Shown: positions 1-11,736 of the stretch, one piece after another
Position numbering within the stretch: the first letter of the stretch is position 1
How the letters are laid out: every line of letters begins with the position of its first letter
Assembly (NCBI GenBank): GCA_963971575.1
Contig: OZ020617.1
Span: 41,946,606 to 42,010,605, forward strand
Reading direction: 5' to 3'
Length of the DNA stretch: 64,000 bases
Origin: Liopterus haemorrhoidalis
Lineage: Eukaryota > Arthropoda > Insecta > Coleoptera > Dytiscidae
The notes under the pieces: generated by a model
The model's input: the letters and a program-made list of their open reading frames with translations, nothing else
Databases searched by the model: none
What the model was told of the DNA's origin: nothing
Program-made: the position numbers and the translations under genes

Positions 1-413
1 TTTCAGATTTTTAGTTTAAACCATCTGGGCTACAGTGTGTGGGACAAAAATTTTTTTGTACAATTTTGGTAAAAATCGCATCAAAATCATTTATTTTGCA
101 AAAATAAAATTTTGTTCGTTAATCCACGTACTAAGGGCTTTCATTTGATACCCTACTCAGAATTTTAAAAAAATATATTTTTTTTTTGATGAGCACATAT
201 TTGTTTATATTTTTAGGGGGATATGTTTTTTAGATGTTTTAGTATTTTTCCTATGTTCGGGTTAAAGAGTTGTATAAGCATGCCAAATTTCAACTCTCTA
301 GGTTTAGCCATTTGGCTACAATTTTTACCGAACAGACAGACAGACAGACAGACAGACAGACGACAAAATGACGGTATAAGGGTTTTTTGGTTATACCTAC
401 AAAACCCTAAAAA
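1..413 (+). mobile_element. GACA-repeat element, copy A (left part outside window)
   Basis: This is the 3' part of an interspersed element that recurs at about 35.5, 39.4 and 48.6 kb. Shared landmarks are a 'ccatctgggctacag' segment near the start, a block around 210-330, a CAGA tract at 333-361 (29 bp) and a terminal segment ending CCCTAAAAA at 413. The end can fold: AGGGTTTT pairs with AAAACCCT, enclosing GGTcATACC-like sequence. No target duplication is seen. The terminal hairpin, lack of TSD and internal microsatellite resemble non-autonomous Helentron (DINE-1/HINE-like) elements, but that class is inference. A 75-residue open frame here is only the repeat read through and is not a gene. 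Confidence 0.75.
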
Positions 414-734
414 TGAATACTGTCAAATCGTTATTGGAAATTCCATTTAACGGACGAACGTTAGAAGAAAAAATTGATGTTTAAAAATTTGGGCGACACA
501 CAAATTTAAATATTTCGGAAAGTGCAAAAAGCAAAAATTATAATTTGAAGCTGCAATTCAACAGAATCTTATATGATAAAACGTCGTGATTAAACACCTA
601 AACCTATCCTTGTATTACAATTTGCAGCTCTGAGTCCTAAAAAGTCACGAGTCGCCACTGAAAAGAGGACACATTTGCGAAACTACATACGCATGTGGCT
701 ACAACGTACTCACCAGGCGTTTAAGTAAAAATTA

Positions 735-814
735 TTTTATGTGTGTGTCCCCAGCGTGAACACTAGGACATAAAAGGATAAAGACTTTTTGGTCATACCT
801 ACAAAACCCTTAAA
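735..814 (+). mobile_element. 3'-end fragment related to the GACA-repeat element
   Basis: The segment 'ttttttggtcatacctac' followed by AAAACCCT matches the last 40 bases of the GACA-repeat copies, but there is no CAGA tract and the upstream sequence differs. An ATTGATGT motif like the element's 5' end lies near 472, so 472-814 could be a short variant. Between 414 and 735 I see nothing else recognisable. Confidence 0.35.
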
Positions 815-1044
815 ACAGGAGTTTGGTGAGAGAGCACAACTGAATGTTTAAAATTATCATCGAATAAACTAGGAAAAGATATGAATTTACCTACGATTTA
901 TTTGAAAACTGTTAAATTTAGTTATACTATAAATAAAATATTGAACCTGTTATATTTCTGTCATTATTACATTTTTTTTTTTAGAAATTGAATGCCACTA
1001 TTAAGTTTCGTAGTTAATAACTACGTAAGCACATGTTACGATTC

Positions 1045-1423
1045 ATTTAGGCATGCGGGCGCCACTGCGAGGGGGGCGCTGACGTAAGATTCGAAAGGGC
1101 GTTAAATGGCCAAATGAATACAAATGAATACAAAAGTAAGGTAGTGAAATGTAATTTTAAAAGTGAAGACGTTTTTTTTTTAGGTCTTCACTTGAAATTT
1201 AGAAGTAAGGACCTTTTTGTTTTAGGTCTTCACTTGAAATTTAGAAGTGATGATCTTTTTTTTTAGGTCTTCACTTAAAATATAAAAGTGAGGACCTTTT
1301 GTTTTAGATCTTTACTTCAAATTTAGAAGGGAAAATCTCGAAAAAAGTTAATATTGCGCTCTACTTAAGGGCGCTCAATTAAATCTTGCCTACGGGCGCC
1401 GCAGACCCTTGCGCCGGCTCTGT
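1045..1423. repeat. Degraded hAT-like fragment with tandem hairpin units
   Basis: GC-rich edges (gggcgcc near 1050 and 1390, gccggctctg ending near 1423) resemble hAT-type terminal sequence. Between about 1158 and 1335 a 40-44 bp unit repeats four times. Each unit contains AGTGAAGAC-type sequence, a T-rich loop and GTCTTCACT, so each can form its own hairpin. No 8-bp target duplication was found, so the element class is tentative. The array itself is directly visible. Confidence 0.4.
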
Positions 1424-2642
1424 ATTTACATTAATCATAGTGGACAAAATATATTACCTTATAATAAAAATCGAAATGTATAATTTAACATATTACCTAC
1501 AAAAAGTTATTTTCCTGTCTAATAAAACCGGTAATAAAACATAAATTTAAAAATAAAACATCGTATAACACGAAATCGTAAAGTTTTTAAAACTTTAACT
1601 CCTATATTCGTAGTATTTTCTCGTGACAATTTGGCCAAATAAAACAGGCTATAGAGCGGCAGTAGCTGGACTCTAGGGATAGTGAACGAAACAAGGTGTG
1701 AAACATTTACTGGCCGTCAAAACCGCCGGTAAACTCAATCTTGGTCGGCTTCCCTCAGGCCCCAAACCCTTGAGATACCGTGTATCTTGAGCGTTGTATC
1801 TTACACTAGCCTTATACATATTATATTATTTTACTCAGAAACTATGGCTTTCGGATTGTATTGATATTTAGTACAGTTAGTCCTGCTACTGCAGTTACTA
1901 TTTAACACCTTAATAAAAATCATAATAGTTTATCCTATAGTATTTAGTTTACCAATAAAAAGAAAATTTTTGGACGCATTCAGCCAGATTTTTAAAACGC
2001 AAAGTTTAGACAAGTTTTCCAACCATGTTTGGACTTTTCATATTTTTCCCATAATATTATTGGTGCGGTTTTAATAATAATATAGTTATTTAGTTAAAAA
2101 AATTTGGCACACAGCAACGATAGCTATTTGCGTTATTTTCAAGTTTAATACAGTACCAGATAAATGTAAGGTTAAAGGAAAACGGGTTATATTTATGTAC
2201 TTGCAGTTTTGCTATACTGTTCACTGTGCACAAGAATAGACTTTAGTTAGAAAAATTTACGTTTTGATTTTAGTAATAATATAATTTTTAAGTCACCAGC
2301 AATTATTAATGATGCAAAAGATTCTAAATTAAAATAATCAATTTCGTGATTGGATAACTGGGCTGCTTTCGATGGCAGTCCATCGCGGACTTTCCGATGA
2401 TTAAAACGCCATTAATGTTTTCAATTATCTCAATATGTAGTGCTCTAAGATTAAATCACTTCTCCTTTAGCACTACTCACTAGATAAGAAATCATTTCAA
2501 CTCATAGAGACAGATGCATAAATTATATTTATTTGTTAGGTATCTTACACAATTTACAGAGTGATTGTAAATTCTTGTTATTACATAGAGGAAATTCTTG
2601 CAATTTACAATTACAATTTAACTTAAAAATTGTAGTCTAAAT
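1424..2642. other. Unassigned AT-rich DNA
   Basis: No recognisable gene or transposon. A segment near 2085-2135 resembles one near 56206-56250 (both contain a GGC.CACAGCAA motif), so part of it is probably an old repeat. Confidence 0.5.
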
Positions 2643-3629
2643 CAGTGTTTCTCAACCTTTTCTGGTATGGGACCCCCCGAAATTATGTAAATATTGTCTG
2701 CGGCCCCCCTATATAACGCCCCACCCCTATATCAAGATAGAGAGAAAACGATTTTTCTCGAAAAGACGATGTGTAAGCAAGTTGGGGAAATTTTGAACTA
2801 AAATTTATCCAAAAAATGTAATGGCAGTATTGAAATTTTCCGGAATAAACCGGAAATATAGGATATCAAGGAGAATTTCGAATTTTTTAATGCAAACATA
2901 TGTCATATTGGATATCTTCGGATAGAGCTTTTCAAAAGAAACAACTTTTACTTAAACATTTTTTAAAAATCTTTTACGGTTGACAAAAAACTTTGATAAT
3001 GTTATATGAAGATTATGTTTCCTATAACGACTTGAAAGTAAAGTATTTTTATTTACAAGTGTTTAAAGTGCTTCCCATTTTGATTTAAACACATTCGCAT
3101 CCTTACTCTTGAGTTATCTGTAGCTCGGAGAGTAATAAAAAAAATATATAATAAAAAATATTGCACTTTCAAGTCGTACCTACTTCAAAGTACCATTTGA
3201 AAGTACTTGAAGTACCTCCAACACGAACCGTTGTCATTTCAAGTCTAGTAATTTTTATGGATTGAATGAAGCTTTTGATCATTTTGCTTAGCAAAAGCCC
3301 ATTTTACTCATTATAAAGTTAGCTAGTGACCACTTTAGAAAATTTAAATCTCATATAGTTCCGCTTAAACGTTTGAAATAGTCTGCAGTTTAAATTAGTT
3401 GTCAAAATAAGTATATTAAATATAATAATAAATAAGATTTATTTTATTCATGTCATGAAAGATATATTTTTATGAATATACATAAATATAAGATACCCGT
3501 ATTTATAAATATGAATAAAATTTAAATCCTGCAAGATTGAGCGCATTTCTATTATATTTTCTTGTTTGGATCTTGTCTGACTTCGCGGACCCCTGTCGAA
3601 GCCGCCCCCCCCCCGGTTGCGAAACGCTG
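2643..3629 (+). mobile_element. Non-autonomous hAT element (family 1), 8-bp TSD
   Basis: The termini are CAGTGTTTCTCAACC at 2643 and GGTTGCGAAACGCTG ending at 3629, imperfect inverted repeats of hAT type. The flanks are identical 8-bp direct repeats, gtctaaat at 2635-2642 and 3630-3637, which is diagnostic of hAT transposition. No transposase is encoded. C-rich blocks sit next to both ends. Between about 3238 and 3388 the copy contains a nested MITE-like segment (tagttccgc... near 3355) that is absent from the related copy at 8366-9070. Family members also lie at 8366-9070 and 54356-55410. Confidence 0.9.
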
Positions 3630-4212
3630 GTCTAAATTACACGACGTTAATGAAACGTTACAGCCATCTATACGCATAAATACTGTACTAAATATGAATT
3701 ATAAAACTTATTTCAAATTTATATTTTAAAAATTATTAAAACTATTAATGTTAGGTGTAATAGTTACTCAATAACAATTTTAAATTAGATTTGAGAAGAA
3801 ATTTGTGCAATTTAAACGATCGTATTACTCACATAAGCTAACATATTTTGGAACCTATATTAAAAACTATCATATATTGCATATTAATGTTGAAATCATT
3901 CTGTATAGTCTATACCAAATGAAAGCGAAATTAGATTTTGAAATCTAGTAACTTTTAATGTTTGAATATTCTGGCCATTGTGTTCAAGTTATCATATTAG
4001 TTAATATCGTAAGTATCAATCAATCATACTTACATAATATATTCTAGGTTATAGTGAGTGTCACTATAAAATGGCATTTTTATAATTGCCATTTAGATTT
4101 TTTTGTCGTTCTTAATACAATTTTTCCGTTTGTTATTATTTTTTTGTCTTCCAAAAATGTAAAACTGTACCGGGTGTTCAATATTGATTGTCTTGGCCGC
4201 TTCATCGCAATA
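3630..4212. other. Unassigned AT-rich DNA
   Basis: Nothing recognisable apart from the 8-bp hAT target duplication at its left edge. A 77-residue open frame starting at 4054 overlaps a MITE and shows no domain. Confidence 0.5.
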
Positions 4213-4412
4213 CTTTTCCAGCCGCTTACCAATTATGGTGGTTTTGGTGGAACTAGATTTTCAAATCTAGTTACTTTTACTGCTTGATTGAAGCTTTTTC
4301 TTATTTTGTTTAGGAATAGCTCACTACAATACATAAAATTTTGGCTAGTTTAGACTTAAGAAAAATTAAATTCCATTTAGTTCCGCCTAAAGGTTTGGAA
4401 TAGCCTTTATAT
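4213..4412. mobile_element. Degraded MITE with 'ttaggcggaacta' ends
   Basis: The left part reads ggtggaactagattttc and the right part tttagttccgcctaaagg. These match the ends of better copies near 37776-38180 and 44758-44950, whose outer inverted repeats contain AGTCTGTTCC and GGAACAGACT. The internal 'gattgaagctttt' segment is also shared. The left terminus is decayed, so boundaries are approximate. Confidence 0.55.
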
Positions 4413-4425
4413 GTGCTTGTTATAT

Positions 4426-4980
4426 TGTCACGGGGTGAATTCAGGAACGGAATCTTTTCTACAAAATTTATTATATACTATTAATTTACATCAGAATACA
4501 ATTGTTGGTGAAAATGGCTGCTGTTGTAAGTCTCGTTCTTGCCCCGGCTTCTCCAGGATCGGTTGAACCACCCCAGGTATCCGCACGAGGCGAACACGTG
4601 GAGAAGCCCTGTAGGAGACACTTCTCGTGTTGGTGACTTCAACAGCTGGGCTGGTCCTTGGGCAGCGTGCTCACAAGAATGATTACCACTTGACTACCAA
4701 GAATGACTAACCACGACTCTATTCCCTAAGACCATTTTATAACTGTTAACCAGGACACTATGACGTCAGGTCCTACCTCAATTGTTTTGGAAACATTATT
4801 CATTTGTGTAATTTTGGCAGCAATTAAAGGCCAATTGAATAATGTTTATCAACACATAAGAATGTAGTTCTAATCTTATGTTGACAAACACGCAACACTC
4901 TGCACATTCTTTAATTCCCAAAACCGTACGTCAGCAACCTTGACCTACACGGCTTAAAGGCCGCTCAAGGAATTGGGACA
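4426..4980 (-). mobile_element. Probable solo LTR
   Basis: Read on the minus strand the segment starts TGTCCCAATTCC and ends CACCCCGTGACA, giving TG...CA ends with a short TGTC/GACA inverted repeat. It has a TATAAAATGG box near 4735 and an AATAAA-like signal near 4475 in the right order for promoter then polyadenylation. It is richer in GC than its surroundings. No internal region follows and no clear 4-6 bp target duplication was found, so it may be a solo LTR with decayed flanks. A non-LTR origin cannot be excluded. Confidence 0.45.
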
Positions 4981-5772
4981 TTAGAACACAATTATACCAT
5001 AATTGTGTTCTTTAATTGTGTAATCTGTGTTCTTTACTTCAATGTATTATTTCACACGTTTAATAAGTTAAACAAATAATTGTTTTTAATATTTGTATTT
5101 TTTGTTTTCTTCTGAGCTATGGAACTCCGTTTTGCATCTATTTTTATTTTGAAATTCATGTTTACCAACAAAATGCAACAACGCAAAGTTATCAGTTGAA
5201 TCTATTGATGTGATCCACGTTCCTGTATAAGATTTATGGCAGAATCGATTGTATTTCACTTCTAAATAAATGTGCAAATATGTGAAAGGGTTTCTGCTAT
5301 AGACATAACATGCACAATAAATTTTAACGGTATATTTTTTAGGTTTTCTTTAAATTTTTTTTATGTATAATATATTGCTTTATCTTACATAGTTCATTGG
5401 TTGGGTAGTATTAAAATAGGTGGAAAATGTTAGATAATTCTGAATTTAAATATTTTCTTGTGCACTGTGAAATTATCGGAATGGCAAAATTAAGAAAGCA
5501 AAAGAAAATGAAATGTTATTAAGAAAAATGTATTTTCTCTTCCTTGTAAGAGAAAATTCATTGATAATACGTAACTATATTTATCGATACGGTAATTTAT
5601 TCACCTTTTTACAAGATGAAGTACGTATCTGTCAGTATAGGGCAAGACCGGCTCAAAGGTACCTGGCGCCCCGATGCAAAATTAGGTTAGGTATATAACT
5701 ATTATAAAATAAAACAAAATAAAATAATCATATTTAATTACCATTTTTAATACTTAAAATAATCATATTTAA
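4981..5772. other. Unassigned DNA with a GC-rich hAT-like scrap
   Basis: Mostly unrecognised. Around 5640-5690 a segment containing gaccggctcaaagg and ggcgcccc resembles hAT-type terminal sequence but has no partner end. Open frames of 61-63 codons here show no domain. Confidence 0.4.
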
Positions 5773-6448
5773 TTAATTGTATAATACCAAATATCTTCTG
5801 AGTCTTGTAAAAAACAGAGAATTTACATCTTTGGTATAGTAACAAAAACATTCACACATGTCCCCAACGAACATTGGTAAAGTTTTACGTTCATCCATGC
5901 AATAATTGCTGAGATTTAGTAATTTGTTTGACCCCATACCGCAGTCTTCGATGGTATGACTCCGAGATTTCGGCAACTTTGAGACACAGTATCTCTGGCA
6001 ATATTTTGTTGATAGAAACAAAACTTTGTCAACTTATACAAGTTTTTGCGCTCTATTAAACAAAATAATAAACAAATCTTCATGAGCGATTTCCGTGAAG
6101 AAAATTTGGATCAAACTTGGCCTAAAAATTTGCAACTCGAAAAAATTTTAAAGTTTGGCTTTTTATACCTAATAAAGTAAAGGTACAATAAACGTGAAAT
6201 TTTGCACATAATAACTTATTAATACAAGGTTAACGAATATAAAATTTCACACTCCTAATATTTTTCATTAGTTCAGAAACTGAGTGTAAAGTTGATAATT
6301 TTTGTGAAAATGCTAAAAACAGGGTATATTTAGCCCACTTTTACAAAAATATACCTCCTGGAAACTGTTTTAAATTATTTTCATTAGAAAGAGCATGTTT
6401 TAAACCCCCTAAAAAAGTAGGATTGGTTTTTCATCCTTGGTATATAAG
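5773..6448 (-). repeat. Family X repeat, inverted copy (left arm of head-to-head pair)
   Basis: In reverse orientation this matches the repeat at about 53860-54355 plus 55411-55620, and its 3' half matches 6700-7105. Shared landmarks are 'ccgaaatctcggagtcatac', 'ctgcggtatgggg' and 'ttcgttggggacat'. One frame stays open across the copies and contains the conserved peptide GMGSNKLLNLS, followed by ERKTLPMFVGD. I do not recognise it as a known protein. It may be a decayed DNA transposon or a retroelement fragment, and no class can be assigned. Confidence 0.6.
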
Positions 6449-6699
6449 GCCTTAGAAATAGGGACAAAGTTGAGAACGTTTCTAAACATGCTGCTATCGC
6501 AATATCGCATGCATTCCATTATTTTTTATCTTATTTGTTTTATACAGGCATTATAAGTACCTAAATTGCGTTGATCCTTAAAGACATTGTCACTACCAGT
6601 TCAGAAACTTGAACCAGTAACCCCATTGCCAATTGTCAACTGCTGCATAATTTCTGATCATATGCAACATGATACGGTTTTTGTGCACATGTTCATTCG
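6449..6699. other. Spacer between inverted family X copies
   Basis: AT-rich spacer with no recognised feature. Confidence 0.4.
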
Positions 6700-7105
6700 G
6701 AAATTAATTGAGTTTGAGAAATTTTTTCGAGTTGCATTTTTTTTTTTGCCAAGTTTGCTTCAAATTTTCTTCACGGAGAACGCTCATGAAGATTTGTTTA
6801 TTATTTTGTTTAATAGAGCGCAAAAAGTTGTACAAGATGGCAAAGTTTTGTTTCTTTAAACAAAATATTGCCAGAGATACTGCGACTCAAAGTTGCCGAA
6901 ATCTCGGAGTCATACCATAGACGGCTGCGGTATGGGGTCAAACAAATTACTAAATCTCAGCAAGTATTGCATGGATGAATGTAAAACTTTACCAATGTTC
7001 GTTGGGGACATGTGTGAATGTCTATACAAAATTTCATTGAAATCCGTGATGGTCGAGCAGGGACCACCAGACCACTTGATATGGAATGACCCACTGGTTT
7101 CATTA
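6700..7105 (+). repeat. Family X repeat, direct copy (right arm)
   Basis: 5'-truncated copy of the repeat at 5773-6448, opposite in orientation. It runs through 'ccgaaatctcggagtcatac' to 'ccacttgatatggaatgac', which may be the family's end. The frame encoding GMGSNKLLNLS and TLPMFVGDMCEC is still open here. One substitution (R to C before KTLP) and a frameshift upstream suggest it is not under strong selection. Confidence 0.6.
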
Positions 7106-7899
7106 TTTTGTCTTTTCCTATTCTTATTTTATAGAGTTGGAGACCATATACATCAATCCGCCCTCGTATATAAAAATATTAATTATTTTGTGTTTATTAT
7201 AGCAACCATTAGAAATGAAAATTTTAAAAATAATTTTGTTTGCCAACCAGTATTTATTGAAAGGAAATCTGCCTAATCGGTAATCAGGTTTGAGTCACTT
7301 GTAACAAATTCTTTAAAGTAATATTTTGACAATAATTTAACATAATAAAAAAACAAGTTATATAACAATGTGCCACTTCAGAGACATTTATTTTATTTTA
7401 ACTTTCACTGGGGAATATAAACTGTGTATTACATCAGGATTTTTTTATATGTCGAGTTCACATCTCAGAATTTATATTAGGTCTGAAAATTATCTTCTCT
7501 GAGACAAAAATAAAATAAAAAAGTTCGCCTGAGTTTGCAAGTTTGGAAGCTTTAAAAAAATGACATGTGGTAATAAATGTGTGAAATGTTTCTCCAGGCA
7601 CTTCGGAGCTGCTATACCTTCAATATTATGTCAGATATTTCAGTATAACGTTTCCAGGACTTCTTTAAATATTATTTTCACGGGTTTTTCCGACGAAGAT
7701 AAAAAATTATGTTAAATAAAAGAGACATAAAAACGTCAATAACATTTTTCAATTATTTCAGGCACCATCATTGTCGCGAAAAACTTGTAGAATGCTATTA
7801 AATTAATGAAATTTAGTATTTCCACCTCAAAAATAGCTCAGAATTGTAGCAACAGAAAATATTATGAACTTAAATTCTTATATCGTAAAATTCTTATGT
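7106..7899. other. Unassigned AT-rich DNA
   Basis: No recognisable coding or repeat feature. The hAT transposase remnant at 7900-8125 may extend here in decayed form. Confidence 0.4.
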
Positions 7900-8125
7900 A
7901 TAAAAAAAACTACTCACATCAATAAGTGCTTCCAAAGAGCGTTATTCTCTTCTGCGCAAAAGCTGTGAGTTTCGGAAATATGTCAACTAGGAAATATTTC
8001 TTATAAAACTCAATTAGTGAAACCTCCTTCATTTTTTATTTTAAATCAGAGTTCTCCTGTAGCTCAAGTAGTTCCATTTGCAGAGAAAGTGGCGCTTGTT
8101 CCACATTAACATCAACCGTTTAACC
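7900..8125 (-). pseudogene. hAT transposase C-terminal remnant
   Basis: Minus-strand translation contains VDVNVEQAPLSLQMELLELQ, then (after a stop) FYKKYFLVDIFPKLTAF and ITLFGSTY. This corresponds to the hAT block just upstream of and including the dimerisation region, where the 'LFGSTY.CEQ' motif is characteristic of the GTF2IRD2/EPM2AIP1-like branch. At least two in-frame stops interrupt it. It is a fragment of about 70 residues of a protein that is normally several hundred residues long. No N-terminal zinc finger is seen nearby. Confidence 0.65.
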
Positions 8126-8130
8126 GCATT

Positions 8131-8216
8131 TGATCTCTGAAAACAAAGATATACTCGCGGACCAGATTCAATGGGATTTTGCAGAGTTACCGCGGGCCGT
8201 GTTTTGCACGTGCCTG
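8131..8216. mobile_element. hAT-type terminal fragment
   Basis: GC-rich segment ending 'gggccgtgttttgcacgtg' then CCTG at 8216. Read on the minus strand it starts CAGGCACGTGC, typical of a hAT end. It adjoins the transposase remnant and is probably one end of the same deleted element. The other end was not found. Confidence 0.4.
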
Positions 8217-8365
8217 CTCTAAACTATACTTGATTGTGAAATTAATTAATTTTTATCATATGCATACTAAAATTATACAAGTGTCATTTCAGAGTGGATG
8301 TAATTTTGTCCTTCTGATCTTCACTTTTGTCATCCACTGAACATCCGGGTAAACATCACTTAGAA

Positions 8366-9070
8366 CAGCGTTTCTCAACCATGGGGCCGCGAAAGCATCG
8401 TCGGGGGTCCGCGAAGTCATATAAAATCGAAGCATGAAATTATAATAGAAAAACGCTCAATTTTGCAAGATATATTCATAAATATATGACATTTATATTC
8501 CTTAAAATATACCTTTTAAACTTAAATAAAATAAATTATACTTATTTTGACAATTAATTTAAACTAAATAAAACGGTTCGCGTTGGAGGTACTGCAAGTA
8601 CTTGCAAGTAGGTACGACTTGAACTTATATTATTTTTGCAATATTTTTTGTTATGCTCCGAGCTACTGTTAGCTAAAGAGTAAGGTTGCGAAAGTGTTCA
8701 AAATGGAAATCTACTTGGAACACTTGTAAATAAAAATACTTGCAAGCCATTATAGGTAATCGTAACAGATATTAAAAACATGTTTATGTAAAAGTTGTTT
8801 TTTTTTTCAAAAGTTTTATCAAATTACACCCAACACGCCATACGTTCCTATATAATAAATCGAAGTTGTCCTTGATATCCTGTATATTCCGAAAATTTAA
8901 ATACTACCATCCAATTATTTGGGTAAACTTTGGTCACCAAATTTTTTTCCCAACTGGCTCACTCATCGTCTTTTCGAGAAAAATCGTGTTTCCTCTATCT
9001 TGATACACCTTGAGATCCCTCCCTCGCTCCCCCTATATATATCTACAGGACCGGCGGTTGGGAAACACTG
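8366..9070 (-). mobile_element. hAT element family 1, short copy without internal MITE
   Basis: Reverse-orientation relative of 2643-3629, with ends CAGCGTTTCTCAACC and GGTTGGGAAACACTG. Near 8570-8610 it passes directly from 'ggttcgcgttggaggtac' sequence to the 'taatttaaac' segment. The copies at 2643 and 54356 carry about 150-200 extra bases of MITE at that point. This copy therefore looks like the pre-insertion form. It encodes no protein. Confidence 0.8.
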
Positions 9071-9079
9071 CTCCAGGTA

Positions 9080-9264
9080 ACTATCTGACAGATAAGGTTA
9101 TATGATACTTTCTGTGCTGAATAAATGTCATCCTGTCTTTCAATACAAATGTATCTATCGGATAGTTATCCAACGGATAATGAGACTAATGTATTGAATT
9201 CACTACTTGGTAATGACATTTATTCAGAAGATAAAGTTCCAGATAACATTATATGTCGGATAGT
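9080..9264. mobile_element. 185-bp MITE with long inverted repeats, TA flanks
   Basis: The left end starts ACTATCTGACAG and the right end finishes GTCGGATAGT. About 55-60 bp of each side are imperfect inverted repeats, including AATAAATGTCAT on the left and ATGACATTTATT on the right. Both sides are flanked by TA (9078-9079 and 9265-9266), consistent with a Tc1/mariner-mobilised MITE. It encodes nothing. Confidence 0.65.
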
Positions 9265-9270
9265 TAACTA

Positions 9271-10395
9271 GTAGTTTAAATGAAGGTGGAAAGACCGGGC
9301 CTTAAGGTCATAATGGTCGGGGGGGGACACCTTAGCCCTCCAAATGAACCCGTAAATAAAAAGATTAACCTGTATAAAATTCTCGAGAGATAACTCCATT
9401 ATACTTCCAATAGTAATTTTCATCCCTTTCTGAGATCTCAGAATTATCATTGATAGCCCAAAAGTCATCCTATTATCACCTCTGTCCTCCCATTTTACCA
9501 TATAGGCCGTGTCTCCAACGCTATAGCTCTGAAATTTTAATAAATCCTCAATCAAAATATAACTATTTACCATATATAAAGATACAAAGTAACAAAATAT
9601 AAACTATTTTAGATCATGTAGTACCAAGTAACTTCCAAATTTAACGTTGTACGTCATCTTCAATAATAAAAAAATAGTGTATTAGGCCCGGTAGTTCAAT
9701 TTCAACCACCTGTATACTATTACTAAAATATTAATATATGTGTTTATTCTCAGAAAGAATTATTTTAAGCAATTCTGTTCCTTATTTATTAATTGTTAAT
9801 GACTATATTCCTTAATGAGCTTTATCAGGATTAACCATCTTGATATGTAGTGATACGTGATTTTTGCAAGTGGCGTCTTCATTTTTTTCTGACGTTTTTA
9901 GTTATTTTTAAGTGATAAAAGTGCAGAAAATACTGGAAATAATGTGTTATAGTGTGGACTCTAGTGTTTGGACTCCATGCAGACCAAAATTGGAGCGACT
10001 GGAACGGTATTTGTAGAAATTTTTGTTAATTTTATAATGTAAGTCATTGTTATGTAGAATGTGGTTCTATGGACAATATAGAAACACATACATGCATACA
10101 CTATCGGCTATAACTAGAGAAACAAAACTATTTTTTAAATCATTTTCATAAATCCCGATTATTGACTAAATGAATATTGAATTATATTGGTATAGCAACA
10201 ACAATTTATAAGTTAGAACCGGCTCCTAAAAATATTTGTTGTACTGGTACAATAAATAAAATAATTAACTTTCTGCTGTAGCAGACCATCTGCATATTTC
10301 TTTTGTAAGCTTAATAAAACAATTTTTTGTGGTTAAATTTTTTTCTTTGCCCTAGCTCCCGGTTTAGAATTTCATAATTATGGTAAGCCTATATA
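9271..10395. other. Unassigned DNA with a 101-codon open frame
   Basis: A minus-strand open frame at 9268-9573 (101 codons) has no recognisable domain. A ggcccgg motif occurs near 9295 in one orientation and near 9685 as 'ggcccggtagttcaat', so this may be an old repeat of about 400 bp. Nothing else is recognised up to the mariner boundary. Confidence 0.35.
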
Positions 10396-11681
10396 TCAGG
10401 TCTACAAGTATGAAATGCGGATTTTTTTCAAACCTGCCGCGCAAACAGCGTGTATAGTTCAAAGTTTCAATACATATGGCGTTTTGTTAAGTTATCATTA
10501 AGTGTCAAATGCGTATAGGTTATAATTTGAAAAGTGATCATATAGTTTTGTTTTACTGTGTTAAAAATGTCAAATTTTGTGCCAAATAAAGAGCATTCGC
10601 GGACAATACTACTGTTTGGTTTTCATTTGAAAAAAACTGCTGCTGAATCATACCGACTGCTTCGAGAAGCTTATGGTGAATATGCTCCATCACAAGATAC
10701 GTATGAACGATGGTTTCGGCGTTTCAAAAGTGGTGACTTTGATCTTACAGACAAAGAACATGGAAAACCTCCAAAAAAATATGAAGATACAAAATTGGAA
10801 ACATTGCTACAGGAAGACGATAGTCAATCACAAAAACAACTAGCAGAGCAGTTAGGCGTTAGTCAACAAGCAGTTTCCAATCGCCTACGAGAGATGGGTA
10901 AGATCCAATAGTCGGCAGATGGGTTTCACATGAATTGAATGAGAGACAGATGGAAAAATGCAAAAACACTTGATTTGAAGTTTTGCTTGCACGATACAAA
11001 AGAAAGTCTTTTTTGCATCGTATCATTACTGGCGATGAAAAATTGATTTATTTTGAAAATCCCAAACGCAAAAAATCATGGGTGAACCCAGGCTCACCAT
11101 TCACATCAACTGCAACACCGAATCGCTTTGGCAAAAAGACAATGCTCTCTACTTGGTGGGACCAAAAGGGTGTGGTCTATTATGAATTGTTAAAACCTGG
11201 TGAAACAGTTAATACTCATCGCTACCAACAACAACTGATCGAATTGAACCATTCGCTGCTCATAAAACGACCAGAATACGAAAGAAGACAGCACATGGTA
11301 ATCTTTCTTCACGATAAAGCTCCATCACATAAGGCAAAAGCAGTTTGCAACACATTGGAGGCACTCAAGTGGGAAGTGCTACCCTATGCCGCTTACTCAC
11401 CAGACTTGGCCCCTTCAGATTACCACTTGTTCGCATCGATGGGTCACATACTTGCCGAGCAGCACTTTTGTTCATATGAAAATGTGAAAGAATGGCTAGA
11501 TGAATGGTTTGCGGGGAAAGGGGAATAGTTCTACTGGCGAGGTATTCACAAATTGCCTGAAAGATGGGAAAAATGTATAACTTCTAGTGGAGCATACTTT
11601 GAATAAATAAACTTTTACTGTTCTTTTGAGTTTATTGTGTTTTATTTTTTAAAAAAATCCGCATTTCATACCTGTAGACCT

Positions 11682-11683
<2 letters not shown>
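10396..11683 (+). mobile_element. Mos1-like mariner element (mauritiana type), full length
   Basis: The inverted repeats are tCAGGTCTACAAGTATG at 10396 and its partner ending CTGTAGACCTGG at 11683. Both are flanked by TA (10394-10395 and 11684-11685). The length of 1288 bp is essentially that of canonical mariners. The right insertion flank is a TA microsatellite, a natural target. The element lies inside the apparent composite hAT unit and is not movable by its own enzyme because the transposase is broken. Confidence 0.92.
10567..11606 (+). pseudogene. Mariner transposase (Mos1-like), broken
   Basis: The start at 10567 gives MSNFVPNKEHSRT, matching the usual N-terminus of the mauritiana subfamily. 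The helix-turn-helix region includes FKSGDFDLTDKEHGKPPKK and LAEQLGVSQQAVSNRLREMG. The catalytic D,D34D block follows with TGDE, FLHDKAPSH and YSPDLAPSDYHLF. The N of the usual HDN is K here. The frame is broken three times: a one-base deletion after GKIQ near 10909, a stop (NT*FEVLL) near 10972, and a stop near 11526 before FYWRGIHKLPERW. The protein family cuts and pastes DNA at TA sites in the nucleus, and this copy should be inactive. Confidence 0.93.

Positions 11684-11732
<49 letters not shown>
11684..11732. repeat. TA dinucleotide tract
   Basis: About 24 TA units immediately right of the mariner end. It also abuts the palindrome at 11733. Such tracts are preferred mariner targets and are prone to length change. 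Confidence 0.9.

Positions 11733-11736
<4 letters not shown>

Noticed and set aside
9268..9573. Host gene exon on the minus strand (101 codons)
   Set aside because: No domain, no splice context and no supporting neighbour were seen. It overlaps probable old repeat sequence, so no gene is called.
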